Assembly: GCF_016802725.1 (NCBI RefSeq)
Contig: NC_052670.1
Span: 16,459,641-16,523,640, forward strand
From: Solenopsis invicta
Taxonomy: Eukaryota > Arthropoda > Insecta > Hymenoptera > Formicidae
Direction: 5' to 3'
DNA: 64,000 nucleotides
In this document: positions 43,503 through 55,835 of the stretch, piece after piece
Layout: each line of letters starts with the position of its first letter
Numbering within the stretch: the stretch's first letter is position 1
The notes under the pieces: model-generated
The model's input: the letters and a program-made list of their open reading frames with translations, nothing else
What the model was told of the DNA's origin: nothing
The model's database searches: none
Translations under genes and position numbers: made by a program

Positions 43503-43821
43503 AAGTTAAAAAAAATCATTTTTAATCGTGTTAAATTAAAAAATAACGATAAAAATAACTGTTAAATTCATTACTAGAAAAATGTAACTAAATTACCGTA
43601 ACAGTTACAAAAAATAAGTAACGCTGTTACCAGTTTTTTTACTAAAAAAAAGTAAATGTAACTGTAATGGCGTTACAAGTAACTTGTTACTTTTCATCTC
43701 TGGCCATACGTTCAGTAAGTACTGGCGTTCACGTTAATTAAAATTCAATGAAATAACACCTGAATTAGTTTTTGATATAAATCTAATAATGTTTCTAGTT
43801 ATTTGAATATAGAATTATGTA

Positions 43822-43985
43822 CAGTCGTGAGCTAAAAGGTTGCAACACATTTTCTTCGATGGTTAGATGGTTCGATGCTTAATTGGTTGACAGGTAAGAA
43901 CCAATGATGTTCGCCGTTCGATGAGCAAGTCTACATTCCAAAAACAATCAAAGAAAATGTGTTGCAACCTTTTAGCTCACGACTA
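43822..43985. mobile_element. 164-bp Tc1/mariner-type MITE
   Basis: TA (43820-43821 and 43986-43987) flanks inverted repeats of about 37 bases beginning AGTCGTGAGCTAAAAGGTTG and continuing through CAACACATTTTCTT. The loop is short and non-coding. Mobilised by an unlinked Tc1-type transposase; its ends differ from those of the 14-kb Tc1 element. Confidence 0.85.
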
Positions 43986-44039
43986 TACATACAGAAGGGA
44001 CTATGTACAAAATAAAATCAGTGAAATATTATAAGAAAT

Positions 44040-44425
44040 GTGCGAAGGAATAGTGCATAGCTAAAATCGTCTTCTAATATGCGCAAATCAGCGCTTGTAA
44101 AATAATGAAAACGTGTTAGCCACATCATTAGCAACTCCTTGGTATTGATCTTGAGACTAAAATCATGACCAAACGTTATTAACACGTCGCGATGGGCCTG
44201 CCAAACTGCACAATGTAGAAAGATGTGCTCCGCCGTATCAATGTCCGTGCTGCAATGGGCGCAAATTGGTGATGCTGCTTTTGTGTTGTTAAAGAGAAAG
44301 GCGTTGAAGTATCCGTGCTCCGTAATAATCTAAGTTATCCTAAACGATAGCCCGAGATTGTTTCCACTATTCAACCAGTCTGATAGAACAGGTACCAGGC
44401 ACTCTTTGACCCGACCGCCAGGATG
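44040..44425 (-). pseudogene. R1/I-type LINE ORF2 C-terminal fragment
   Basis: The minus-strand translation shows the C-terminal zinc motif of R1/I-clade ORF2: HGYFNAFLF, CAHCSTDIDTAEHIFLHC (C-x2-C-x8-H-x4-C) and AVWQAHRDVL. One stop lies upstream of HGYF. The RT is absent. Not related by position to the ORF2-less element at 7.7-12.4 kb, although it is the domain that element lacks. Confidence 0.75.
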
Positions 44426-46974
44426 AAGATTTGATTCTCATTTATCATGGGCTCTCGCTTTGAGTCAAAGGCCCCCATGTGCTCTAACCGTTACACGAAA
44501 TTTAGGTATCATTTTCTCTTTGCCGAGGACCGGTTCTAATTGGCACTTCCGCAAAATAGCGCTGATAATTGACTTCATTTCGAACATAGCAAAGAGTACC
44601 GTCCTAAAAAAAAGATAAGAAAAAGAAACGATACATTTCTCATGTATCTTATGTATCTATTGTATATTTAATTGTTTTTCTCACCAATACAGTCGCGAGA
44701 TCCAATGCTAAAAGGCATGTAGGCACATCGATGCCTTTTTTCAGAGTTTTCACGGCTAAAACGCTCTGGTTTAAATACATGAGGATCAGGAAAATGATGG
44801 GATAATCGGTGCGTACAATATGGCATTATAACTACATTGGAACCAGCTGGTATTATATGCTCTTCTGTATAACACAAAAATATTAAATAATTAAATGGTA
44901 ACAGTTATGAAATTAAAAAAAAAACACAAATAAAATAAAATTATTAGAAATTTTTTTTCTTAAAATTTTACCTAATTTTACATCCATTCCGAGTGTCCTC
45001 GCAAACAATGGCACAGTAGGATATAATCTTAAAGACTCCTTGATGCACATTTCTAAATTTTCCATCTTGTCCAGATCTTCCTTAATTGGTGATCTTTTAT
45101 CTGCACCAAAGATCTCGTTTAATTCCGAGGTACATGTTTTTTGCCATTTAGAATTATTTGCTAAATGGAAAAGAGTTATTGCGATGATAGTGGCGACTGA
45201 TTCTTGGCCGGCCAGCATAAAGGTACAACATTGTTCAATAATATCGTGCGTATTAATTTCCGAATTTTCGTTATTAATTATGTACTTAATCATGTACTCA
45301 AGTAAAGACGTTTCTTCAGTCGTACTGTCGTGGTTAATGGAACCGTTATTTTGTAGAAATTCCCTCATTTTTCTATTGCAAAACTCAATTAGATATTTCT
45401 GATTACGTTCTTTCGATTTCCCAGCTGCTGTCAATCGATAAATGCAATCGATTAGTAACCACGGTTGCGTTAATCTATATGTCAGCATAACTTGGTTCCT
45501 GTTTCCAAAACAAATATTAGTAATTGTTTACTGTAACAAGTTTTCTAAGCAAAAAGCACATCATTTTTCGACAGAACACTTACTTTCTAAAGTTATCCTC
45601 ACCGTCATGATATTGTTGGCTTGCCGGGATGCCCAAAATTGTCTCTGAAATAAGTATTATTATGTTACATGATTCTACGAACAAACACCACGGCGCGACA
45701 TAGTATTAATATAGTACATTCCATACTTTCGTGATTCGCATCCGTTTTTATTATTGCCATGCATTCATCATTATACGTACCTCTCAATATATCGTAGACT
45801 GAATTATTAACAAACGTGGTGACGTTTATATCTTTCCCGTTCTTCTCAAGCAACTTGTTCACTAGACGATCGGCGTACTTGTTAAACGTTCCAATAAATT
45901 TTGCTGAATCATTAGGCTTAAAGACCGGTTGTAAGATTTTCCGATGTATGATCCATTTATCGACATCTTGCGTAATGAGACCTTTGCCCAGAAAATTTTC
46001 GAGCAGGTTGTAAAAATGACTTTTGTCTGTGTTTCGTATTTCCGAGTATCATTTTAATATCCTCCGGCTCGGTGAGCACAACGTATGGCACAAACGTTAG
46101 CCAAATGCGGAAAATGCGACCATAATTCTGCCCCGCGTTTATTATTGTTTGAAGAACTAAGAAATCAATTTCTTTTATGTATGTTACATTATGTTACAAA
46201 CAATTCATCATTTTCAATAAGATAACTTGGAAATTATTTTATTTACAGACCAATATAATGCATATAGTCCCTTGCGAAAATAGTATGTTATATAAAATGT
46301 TTGCTTAAGCGTTGAGTAGATGTTTAAATGTAGTTTTGAAGTATTTATGAGGTGAAAATTTAAACGTAGAATTGTTTACAAAATTGTTACGTCCGGCGCA
46401 GGTAAAGTTGTTCTTTTTTCAACGAAATTCAACAGGAGGCTGAGCGGAAGTCTTACAGTTGAGTTCCCTGGCGCGAGAGTTTGATAGCGAAAGGGGAGAG
46501 CGAAATTACTGCAGCCCAATTCAAAGAAACTTCCCAATTGCTAATATCAAAGCGTCAACTAACGCGGCAGCTCGTAGACAAATATTGCTTTTTTTTCATA
46601 CTTCTTTCTCTCTCTCTCTCTCTCTCTCTCATCCCTATTCCATCAATACGTTTATGAATAGAGAGAGAGACCGGGGTAAATTGTTAGACGGGTAATTCGA
46701 TAATTGGAAATATCTTTTTATGGGTACACATTAAAAATTTACTTTAAACACTGTATACACGTCCTAAGGTAACAGTGTTGCTAACAAAGTTTTGTTGGTA
46801 ACGGCGTCATATTGAAGTCGTAGTAGTGAAAAATGTGTTTTGCGACAGTCGAAGTAATTTCTGATAGTCAGCATTTTTTCGAAATTTAAATAAGATAATA
46901 AGGTTTTTTTGAAAACTTTGAATGTATCATGTCCAATTGAAACAAAATTGTTACGACTAGAAGAAGGATGTATG

Positions 46975-48050
46975 CCTGTGCTTTATAGATTATAGAAGGC
47001 TTTCGACAGAGTTCAACATCATAGACTTATGGAGGTTCTCAGAAAAACGGATATAGAGGACAATGTATTAAAAGTTTATATTGGAATCAAAAAGCATAAA
47101 TCAGAATTAACGGAAAGGAAACCAACGCAATTGAAATCTGCAGAGGTATCTAACAGGGATGTGTTCTCTTACCCTTTCCGTTTAACCTGTACTTTGAGGT
47201 TATTTTTCAAGAGGTGCTTGAGGACATTGAGAAGGACATTAAAGTTAATGGAGAATGGATGAATAACATTTGATACGTAGACGACATAATGTTAGTTGCA
47301 GACAACATGGACGATCTGGAACAGCTTCTTAATACGGTAGGACAGCACAGTAAAGACATGGGATTCAACATCAACACCAAGAAAACAAAATTCATGGTTA
47401 TTACCAGAGAACCGGATATGTTCAGAAAACGCTAGCCTAATACTAGAAGGCAGACCGATAGAGCGGGTGAACAGATTTAAGTACCTGGGAACATGGCTGT
47501 GCGAAAATTGGACGTCGGAGAGGGAAGAAAATGCCGAATAGAAACGGCTTACAAGATACTTATAAAATTTAATATAAAATTTAAAAAAGTCTTCACCAAT
47601 ACAGATTTTATTCAAAATCTAAGAATGAGATTCATTAGTTGCTACATATGATGCTTTTATACGGAATAGGAAGATGAATTTCCGAAATGAATAGACTGGA
47701 GGCCTTTGAAATGTGGATCTATCGCAGAGTTCTTAAGATACTGTGGACGGCAAAGATCACCAATGGAGATGTCTTAAGGCAAATGAGTAAGGACCGGGAA
47801 ATACTGACTACAATAAAGAAGAGAAAAACGGCATACCTGGGACATATCATGCGTAATACAAAATATGTGTTGCTACAAAGAATTATACAGGGAAAGATCG
47901 AGGGGCAGAGAGGATTGGGACGTAAAAAACTGTCTTGTCTTCGTAATATCAGATAGCGGACAAGACTGCGCACGGTGAAGGAATTGATCCATGCTGCGAA
48001 GGACGGAGAGAGAATGCAAAGTGTGATCTCAAACATCTATTAGTGGATAA
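46975..48050 (+). pseudogene. LINE reverse transcriptase relic in CYP4 intron
   Basis: Plus-strand RT pieces: a FIDY-x-KAFDRV equivalent (DYRRAFDRVQHHRLMEVL) near 47000, the catalytic tract near 47275 (a YADDIML equivalent with Y-V-D-D-I-M-L), DMGFNINTKKTKFMVI near 47360, then MNRLEAFEMWIYRRVLKI and the C-terminal KRKTAYLGHIMRNTKYVLLQ with IEGQRGLGRKKLSCLRNIR (to 47956). Several stops and phase changes. This tail is common to a widespread insect LINE group; I do not assign the clade. Opposite strand to the CYP4 gene. Confidence 0.8.
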
Positions 48051-49135
48051 GTATACGAAGAAGACGCTGTGCATTTTTACTTAAACTAACATAATTTTCT
48101 TGAAATTTTTATTTCACATTAATTTTGTGACTTTGGCGTAGGCTGGCGCAAATTCAAGGAGCCAATTTCAAGCAGCTGCTGTGCCGCCATTTTAAAATTT
48201 TTTAACAACAAAAAATTATTTTAATTTGTTTAAATAGTGAATATTATTGTATACTTTGTCTACATTCAATAAATTTTGTCATTTTTCTTAATCGAGATAA
48301 ACGACTGTTTACATGAGGTTCTCTTCTTAAACACAGGTCATGCTAGCTCCGCAGCATCAAAAGTTTCAATCTCCCTTGTCACGTCGATCAGTAAAGATCT
48401 ACGTTTTTAAATTACAAGTTACCGTTGAATATGTTATACAACAATTCTAACGACGAATTGTAAGTCTAATTATTTGCACCATTTGACACGGTTTAAAAAA
48501 AAACACTTATAAATTTTTTTTTTTTTTTCTCTTTAAAGTCTTGATGGTCGAGACTCGAACAAATTGCATGAGTCGTATGACGAAAGGCGAGTGGTCGTTA
48601 ATTTGGACACGATTTGTTTTGCATATGGGAAATGACGAAGCAATTAAAGAAATTGTGGACTATGGACTTTAACTGCTGGATTATTTATACTCGAACTTCA
48701 TGATGTCTCGAAAGTTTTTTGCGTTTGAACACTTTGCGTCATTAATGTGTAAGAGTGTTATACACACATTGAAGAAGACTTCGTAGAGTCGAAACGTTTG
48801 TGGTAAATTTATTAATAAATTTATGTTTTATACTAACATCTAAAAAATTTTTTTGCTCGTCTCATTGGCCTTACTTATTAATTTGAAAGGAGAAATGTTG
48901 CATTTTATTATGACGTAAGAAAATTAAAAATATTCTTTATAACTTCTTAGTTATAAACCTTTATGTTAAAAATGATGGCAATTTTGGCAACCTTAGTCTA
49001 TATTAGTATTGATTATTAAATAACGTAATTTTAAAATCTTACAACTTGATACTTTAGTATTACAAAAATTACAAATCGTCATTTTCTAAGTAATAGTAAC
49101 GGTACCTTTTTCAAGGCAACGTTTCCAAAGTGTAT

Positions 49136-49216
49136 ACACACACACACACACGCACACGCACACGCACACGCACACGCACACGCACACGCACACGCACACG
49201 CACACGCACGCACGCG
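49136..49216. repeat. (CACACG)n microsatellite
   Basis: About ten hexamer units after a (CA)n start, in CYP4 intron 1. Confidence 0.95.
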
Positions 49217-49706
49217 TGGTTGTTAAAATTACTGTATAAAAGTAATTCGTTACCATTATTGTTACTCCAAAATTGACAAATCGTTGCTATTTTCATTATT
49301 TTCTTATTTTTACATTAATAAAATTGTATATTACAGATATAATAAAACATTCCCCGAACATTTGTAACATTCCAAAAATTATTTTAGAATGTCTAGCAAA
49401 CAGTCGTATACTATACATCTTATAAACAATTCCATGTTTAAATTTTCTGCTCATAAACACTTCAATAAATATTTAATAAACATATACTATTTTTGCCATG
49501 AGCATGATAATTAATTAACAATATATGCAATTCCAATTATTATATAACTTACAATTTCCTTCGAGAAACATGTTTGCATTGCCAAGAATGGGCACTGTCT
49601 TTGGTCCATTGAGAGTAAAAATAAACCTGATGATTCTGAAGTAATTCTTCTGATATAATACGCATATAACAACGAAGATGGCTAGGAAGACAAAATAGGC
49701 CCACAT

Positions 49707-50269
49707 TTCTCCTGATGTGTGTGATGCGGTTCAACTAAATTAAAAATAAATAAGAAATATAATTTCTGTGTTAGTACCACATACATAGTAAATTATAGCG
49801 AAAAATTTCTGCCTAATAATAAATGTAATCAACTATTGCATTTATTTCTGCAATGTATTTGAAATGATATGGACATTGCAATAAAATTTCAAATTACAAT
49901 AATATAACGAGGTAACGCTCTTAAGATTTCAAATCAAATTTACAATTACCAAGGACTGTAGGAACCAAACTGAGTAAATGTATTAATATAAATACTATTC
50001 ACATGAAAATATTATACTTTAATATATTAAATATTTCGATCTCGAATTTGGTCATCCTCAATAAGCAAAATGTACAAAATTAATTAATAATATAGATATA
50101 AATCGATCACACGCTATTTATCACAGATTGTAGAGATGAAATGTTATATCTATTAACGTCATTATTTAAATAAGTTTATAATCATTGTACGCCGGTGTCG
50201 TTGTAATAAGAAATGGTTTGTGGCCAAAGTATCAGAGTCTCTATTAATCATTGGCGTATCTTATCCATA
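49707..50269. other. CYP4 upstream region
   Basis: AT-rich sequence upstream (on the minus strand) of the CYP4 start codon. No clear TATA or initiator I would defend. No gene seen. Confidence 0.35.
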
Positions 50270-50480
50270 TAGTTTCATTTGATAAAAACGAAAGTAGTCA
50301 ACACTTTTTAAAAAGAGAAAAATTCAAAATTATTAATAAGTTAGGAGATCAAAATATGTAAAAGGGTAACTGGAAATCAAGTTACGGAGTGTCAATAAAT
50401 ACCGCGTAATAAAAATAAATCACAGAGTGAATTCTAATTTCAAGCCAACGATAAAACATATGACATTTTTACCACACTCA
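50270..50480 (+). repeat. Dispersed repeat, partner at 58.8-59.0 kb
   Basis: Inverse of about 58795-59015. Shared blocks include AACTGGAAA, GTTACGGAGTGTCAA and TTCAAGCCAA. Near 58800-59000 it reads as a 66-codon Lys-rich frame on the minus strand; here the frame is broken by stops. A decayed element of unknown type. Confidence 0.6.
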
Positions 50481-51280
50481 GTTTTACCAAAATTGACACA
50501 GTTTTACCAAACAAATTTTACTGAAACTATTATAATGTCGCTAAGAAATGATTATCCCAATAATTTTATTTTCAATACTATTGTCATGTCCTTCGGTCTT
50601 GTTTTTGCGTTTCGCTGGAGTCGATCGATATGAAGTGATTGATGGGAAAAGAAGATCGTCTCTAGGATGAAGATGTAAATATTGACATCTGAGTCCGATT
50701 CGGGCGCTTGAATGGTATTAACGTTTGTGCGAGCAATTCCGTTTCCTGTGCGAAATACCGTATACCATATTCTGTTTAACTGTGTTCTTAGTTTTGCATT
50801 AAAACTCTTTCTTAAAAATCCGTGTTATTATTACGCGAATGTCAAGTGAGACGGACATAACACTATTAATAAATAACACACTTCAGTATCCTTTTTACAT
50901 GTCAAGAAATAATTCACTAAGAAAAACCACAATAATTTAAAAAATATGAAATTTTTACGATTCTTTATATTAATTTTGTCTCCGAATGTTTACATTTCTG
51001 GCTAGGGCCGGCGGAACAGATTTATTCCGGATGTTGAGTGTAGATGGGGGGGGGGGATAGGATGTGTGAAAGTAGTAAGAAAGTAAAAAGTTTCTTTTCT
51101 TTAAATTGTAGGATAAAGAGTTTATAGATAAGAGCAACTTTTAGATTCAATTGTAGATTTGATAACTTTTAGTTACAAGATAACTTCAATTTACGAACAA
51201 TATATAAATAAACAATTGAATGCAATAAGAGCTAAAATTTATCTTTTAATAAAGCAAACACAGCAGTTTGCTTCGAATTT
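50481..51280. other. Intergenic sequence, no gene seen
   Basis: Contains a G run at 51047-51057. Nothing else supported. Confidence 0.4.
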
Positions 51281-51528
51281 TTGGAAATAAAATCATCCAT
51301 AAGTTTTTCGATATCAAGATTGTCGGCCGATTCGGAATAAATGTGCAAAGCTGTTTTTCAAGTTAACTTGGAGCATTCTCATCAAAATAATCAAATCAAA
51401 TCGTTTGAAAATTTTGGTTGTTTGATTCATCACCCGGAAAAATTCCGGGTGGTGATTATTGTATACCTCCAATTCGCTGCAGTCTTACAGGTCAAACAAC
51501 GTTCGGCGAGGTTACGACTTGAATGAGG

Positions 51529-51880
51529 GTGACCGCATGAAAATTCCAAAAAAATTCTTGAGAAAGATTCCCGAATTTGTTTTATTTTAAATAACTTCTA
51601 TTTTATTTAACATTAAAAAAACTGTATTTGACAATTAATTAGAAATTCTAAAAAAGTAGAAATTTTTAAATTTTTTTATCCGTAAAAAACACATTTCTAT
51701 AATGGTTTCTATAATGATTTCTTAAACGTTATTTTATCGGAAAAGAAACGTTTCAGTTAACGTTTTTCTGAGTAGACATTTTAACGCATGAGAAACGTTT
51801 CTAGAAATCGGTAATAAAACGTTTCGGAAAAACGTTTATAAAACGTTTTTGAAACGTATATGTGGTACTTGAAATTTATT
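51529..51880. repeat. AAACGTTT-rich repeat, intact copy (DIRS empty site)
   Basis: Direct copy of 52190-52474 joined to 57625-57680. Contains AATTCTTGAGAAAGATTCCC and many AAACGTTT motifs. At 51812-51824 it reads CGGTAATAAAACG, the undisturbed version of the DIRS insertion site. Confidence 0.75.
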
Positions 51881-52189
51881 TTAATATTGTAAAAAAACTG
51901 TTTTTTTAACATTAAATAAAATAAAAATGTTTTTAACGTAAAACAATTGAGAATCTTTCTCAAAAATTTTTTTCAGAAATTTTTAAGCGGTCACCTATTC
52001 AAGTCGTAATCGTAAAAAGATATAACTTTATACATGTTTATATTAATAATACGCTTTAATTATGTTTTATCTTTCCAATAACATATATTGCCTCGATTTG
52101 CACGTGTTAATACAAAGTGTTCACAAATCATCACCAGGCATCAGTTTGCAGCAGTTTTACAGATCAAACAACGTTGGGCGAGGTTACGA

Positions 52190-52474
52190 CTTGGATGGGT
52201 GGCCGCTTGAAAATTAAAAAAAATTCTTGAGAAAGATTCCCGATTTTTTTTACTTTAAATAACATTTCTATTTTATTTAACATTGAGAAAACTGTTTTTA
52301 AAAATTAATTAGAAATTTTAAAAAAGTAGAAATTTTAAAATTTCTTTATCCGTAAAAAAAAACGTTTCTATAATGTATTCTTAAACGTTATTTTATCAGA
52401 AAAGAAACGTTGCAGTTACCGTTTAACTGAGTGGACATTTTCACACATGAGAAACGTTTTTAAAAATCAGTAAT
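52190..52474. repeat. AAACGTTT-rich repeat, copy interrupted by DIRS (left part)
   Basis: Matches 51530-51815 in order and orientation and stops at TAAT (52471-52474), where the DIRS element begins. It resumes at 57625. Confidence 0.75.
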
Positions 52475-52688
52475 TATGCTCTGCTTCGTCCGAGTAGACA
52501 ATGTAGTTATGTTCCATGCTACTCCCAGCTAACAAGCTTTTTTAAAGCACGCGCCAAAACTAAAAATCCCCACGTTGTAACAGCGCCTTCGCGGCGCCAC
52601 GTCTCTGAGTGCGCGCGTTGCATCTTCATTGTGTTGCTTGTTCTCCCAGCGACAGCATCGTGTCCTCCAGATCTTTTCTTTCCGAATC

Positions 52689-54183
52689 ATGGGTAAACAT
52701 TCAAAACACTCGAAGTATCGAAAGCGTCCTCGGGGACATTCTCGGGAGTATTCTCGGGAGTATTCTTCCGACGACGATTATGATTCGGCTAAAGAAAATC
52801 AAGAACATAGATCTTCGAGGTTAAAACGCTCACGCGTGCGTTCACCAGAACGTCCCGATGCATATCTTCCGGGATCAGCGAACGAATATTCTCAATCATC
52901 AGACCACCGGACAACAACCCTGGAAGGGAAACTAGACAGATTATTAGATATTCTAACAGGTCGCATAGGACAACAAGAAGATCTGCAGGCCAACAGTCCC
53001 CTTCCGGTCACCATTACGCAGGAGGCACAGGATAGCAGGAATCTACTAGCGGAAACTAGCATCGGTATGGAAACTCTAGCGTATCGTATGTCAGGCCTTT
53101 TTATGGCGAGGCTGTCCGTAGAGGCACGCCCGTAACTATCGACATACTTGGCTCACGCGGACAAAGAACCACTATCTCGAGTTTGGTCATGTCCAACGAT
53201 CGTTGAACGATCCAAAAGATCTCGGACCGCGAACCATAACCTTGAGTTTGGTCTTGTCCAACGACCTCGGTCGCAGATCTATTCACGAAAGTAAACGGCA
53301 AAAGCTTTATTGGGCTATGAACCATAACCGCAATCGAGTTTGGTCTTGTCCGCTGGAGCGTGCGTCAAAAAAAAAAGAAAAATCTTTATCTTGCATACGT
53401 TTGTTTTAGAAAAATCACAAAGTAATGAGCCTGAGTCAGCGCAGGATACTTCAGTGACTTTTACCGCAGAGCCTTTGGACGCAAAGTATAATATCGCCGA
53501 ATTCAAAATGGACTTATTAAACGCCAACAATGAAGATGTAGTTTCAAGCCCACCGATTCATGATTTAATCGCAAAAACGTGGACTCCAGTATTCACTAAT
53601 GGCCTATCAAAAGAAACGAGCCTTGCGTTGCGTAAAAAATATCCGGTACCAGAAAATTTATTTTTAGCTAAAGCTCCCATACTTAACGCAGAGGTACGTC
53701 AAACCATCCCTTCGACTTCGGTTAAAAGGGACGAATATCAATTAATAACACAAGGATTAATTGAAGCAGCAATATCTGCGCAAGCGTACCTCATAACCGA
53801 GCTTCTAAAACCCGAAGAGCAATGAGATGCCAAACATATCTTTGAAACGGCAAGTGATGCAGGTCATTTATTATCACATATTCAACAACATATATCTAAG
53901 GCTAGACGTGCTCTAATCACTCCAATGCTGAGTTCCTCAGCAAAAATCGCTTTGGATACCTCCCCGATTGACAGACATCTGTTTGGCGAACAATACATGA
54001 AAGAAGCGGCTGCTGCAGATAAATTACTAAAAAATTTAACAGTGCCAACTTCAAAGGCAATAAACACAACAAAGACACAATTCCGACCAAAGACTCCCTT
54101 TCAGGGAAACAGGAAAGCCTTCGCCTACAAATCAACGTCTCGTCCAGCGGCGAAGGCTGCACCCCGATCGACGAGACGCCGAT
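52689..54183 (+). pseudogene. DIRS gag-like ORF
   Basis: Starts at ATG 52689 with a Lys/Arg/Ser-rich region. The first 148 codons end at a stop at 53133. The same phase continues at 53340-53825 and 53925-54185 after a ~200-base segment with three copies of GAGTTTGGTC(A/T)TGTCC (about 53180, 53246, 53337), apparently a minisatellite-like expansion, and a single TGA at 53823. The later part (HISKARRALITPMLSSSAK; EAAAADKLLKNL) resembles gag of animal DIRS elements. Function inferred: particle protein. Confidence 0.7.
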
Positions 54184-54384
54184 AGAGATCTCGAACGAGG
54201 AGCTCCCGACCTCGTCGCCATTAGAGGTGAGCATAGCCGGCAAGCTTAAAAGATTCGCAGAGAATTGGTCTTGAATCACCAACGACGCTGTTATTCTAAA
54301 TGCAATATCAGGATACGCAATTCCTTTTTCCCAAACTCCACCTGCTCGACCATTTCTACAAGAACCACAGCTGAGCAACATAGA

Positions 54385-55835
54385 TCTTCTTTTCTGCAAA
54401 GCAGAGATAAATCGGCTGGTTTCAAAAGGCGCTATACATTGTGTTGAATTTAGACCGGATTAGTTTCTGTCTTCATATTTCTTAATAGACAAAAAATCCG
54501 GTGGTAAAAGATTTATATTAAAGTTAAAGCCTCTTAATAAATTTGTTAACACACCTCATTTTAAAATGGAGGATTTAACAACAGCAATGCGCCTAATATC
54601 TCCAAATTGCTTTATGGCTTCAATCGATTTAGAAGATTCATATTTATTAGTCCCAATTCATTTTGCCTATAGAAAATATTTACGTTTTTCCTTTCAGGGA
54701 AGAATTTTCGAGTTTTCAGCTCTGCCATTTGGTCTTTCATCGGCCCCGTACATTTTTACAAAAATACTAAGACCGGTAATCGCATCATTACGCCAAAAAG
54801 GTTTTTTTATCGGTAATGTACTTAGACGATTTTTTAATTTTTGGAAATACTTTTCAGGAATGCAACTTAAATGTTGAGGAGACACTTTTGTTACTCGACA
54901 GCTTAGGATTCGTTATCAATCAACAAAAAAGCGAACTCACTCCTAGTAAAAAAAGAGATTACTTAGGCTTTACCTTAAACTCTTCCAATATGGAGATATC
55001 TTTACCAGAAAAAGAAAGATTAGCGATAATCGACAAACTTAAGAAATATTTAAATAAGAGAGCCTGTAAGATTCGCGAATTTGCGAGCTTGATAAGAACT
55101 TTAAATTCTATATGCAAAACGGTGCCTTATGGCTCAATATATATCCGGGACTTTGAAAGACAAGTGTTTCTTGCTTGTTTAAAATTCGACGGAGATTATG
55201 ATGCACGAATGGTACTTCCGTCATCATTACAAACAGATTTTAGATGGTGGTTAGACAAGTTACGTATACCACTGATCTCGAAATCCTTATCAAAACGAAA
55301 ATTCTCCCAAGTAATTTTCACGGACGCTTCACCCACAGGTTGGGGAGCATCCATGGGTAAAAAACGAACACATGGTTGGTGGTCGGATCAATGTAAAGAC
55401 GAACATAAAAATTTTTTAGAGTTAAAGGCTGTAGAGTACGCCCTCAAATCATTTGTGAATGAGTCATACTCACAGGATATACTCCTTCGTATAGACAATA
55501 CAACCGCCATCGCATATATTAACAATCCTCACGTTTTCCAAAACTATCGGCTCTCGCAAAATCAATTTGGCAATGGTGTGAAGCTCGAGAGCTACATATT
55601 TTTGCTTCTTATATCCCCTCTGCCGAGAACGTGGTTGCAGACACTGAATCTCGGATAGTTTCAATGGAAACCGAGTGGGAAATTTCTACCAGACACTTCT
55701 CCAAGATTCGAAAGTGTTTTGGACCGTTCGATATAGACCTTTTTGCGTCACATATTAACGCAAAGTGCAGAATATTTGCTTCTTGGTTTCCCGACCCGTC
55801 CGCAATGGCAGTCGACGCGTTTACATTAGATTAGA
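54385..55835 (+). pseudogene. DIRS reverse transcriptase and RNase H
   Basis: RT: GGKRFILKLKPLN near 54500, SIDLEDSYLLVPIH (first catalytic D) near 54620, SALPFGLSSAPYIFTKI near 54720 and YLDDFLIF near 54818. A phase change lies in the T run at 54801-54807 just before YLDD, equivalent to one missing base. RNase H: FTDASPTGWGASM near 55318, ELKAVEYAL near 55420. Another phase change near 55550 moves to 55631-55834 (ADTESRIVSM, DIDLFASHINAKC), the C-terminal block shared by DIRS elements. Confidence 0.85.

Larger units (their letters stand above)
42250..43701. mobile_element. hAT-like non-autonomous element with GTAAC-rich ends
   Basis: Flanked by the 8-base duplication GGCCATAC (42242-42249 and 43702-43709), the hAT length. 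The ends are related inverted repeats, CAGGGAATAGAAAATTAC on the left and the inverse of CAGAGATGAAAAGTAAC on the right, followed by many GTAAC/GTTAC motifs. It contains a nested copy of the GGCCTTATT element and an unrecognised 98-codon frame (43206-43502), but no transposase motif. Confidence 0.7.
46157..49552 (-). other. CYP4 intron 1, enlarged by repeats
   Basis: 3.4 kb between donor GTAAGT (49552) and acceptor TTTCTTAG (46157), against sub-150-base introns elsewhere in the gene. It contains a LINE relic (46975-48050), a (CT)n run (46607-46630), a (CACACG)n run (49136-49216) and GC-richer unclassified DNA at 46385-46560. Confidence 0.7.
44465..49706 (-). pseudogene. CYP4-like: CYP4-type cytochrome P450, six exons, two frame breaks
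   Basis: Microsomal haem monooxygenase of the CYP4 family (fatty acid, pheromone or xenobiotic oxidation). Exons by splice sites and phase: 49706-49553 (MWAYFVFLAIF membrane anchor, then GPKTVPILGN), 46156-45781, 45644-45584, 45498-44972 (I-helix LAGQESVA; ExxR in KESLRLYP), 44864-44685 (PERF region and haem motif PFSIGSRDCIG), 44603-44465 (FAMFEMKS to RVTVRAHGGL, stop). Total is about 479 codons, near the family norm of 500. Break 1, near 46035 in exon 2: a TKH-x-xKS motif is shifted, equivalent to two missing bases. Break 2: the exon 5/6 junction is off by one. All other junction phases fit. Probably a pseudogene; assembly error is possible. Confidence 0.85.

Noticed and set aside
46384..46700. 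Possible extra gene (78-codon frame) in CYP4 intron 1
   Set aside because: The frame runs into a (CT)n microsatellite and its mirror and has no domain.
48741..48820. Hammerhead-ribozyme-like TTGAAGA ... GTCGAAACG
   Set aside because: The first core base is T where C is required, and I could not form stems I and III around it.
49111..49296. Arg-Val repeat protein on the minus strand
   Set aside because: It is the (CACACG)n microsatellite.
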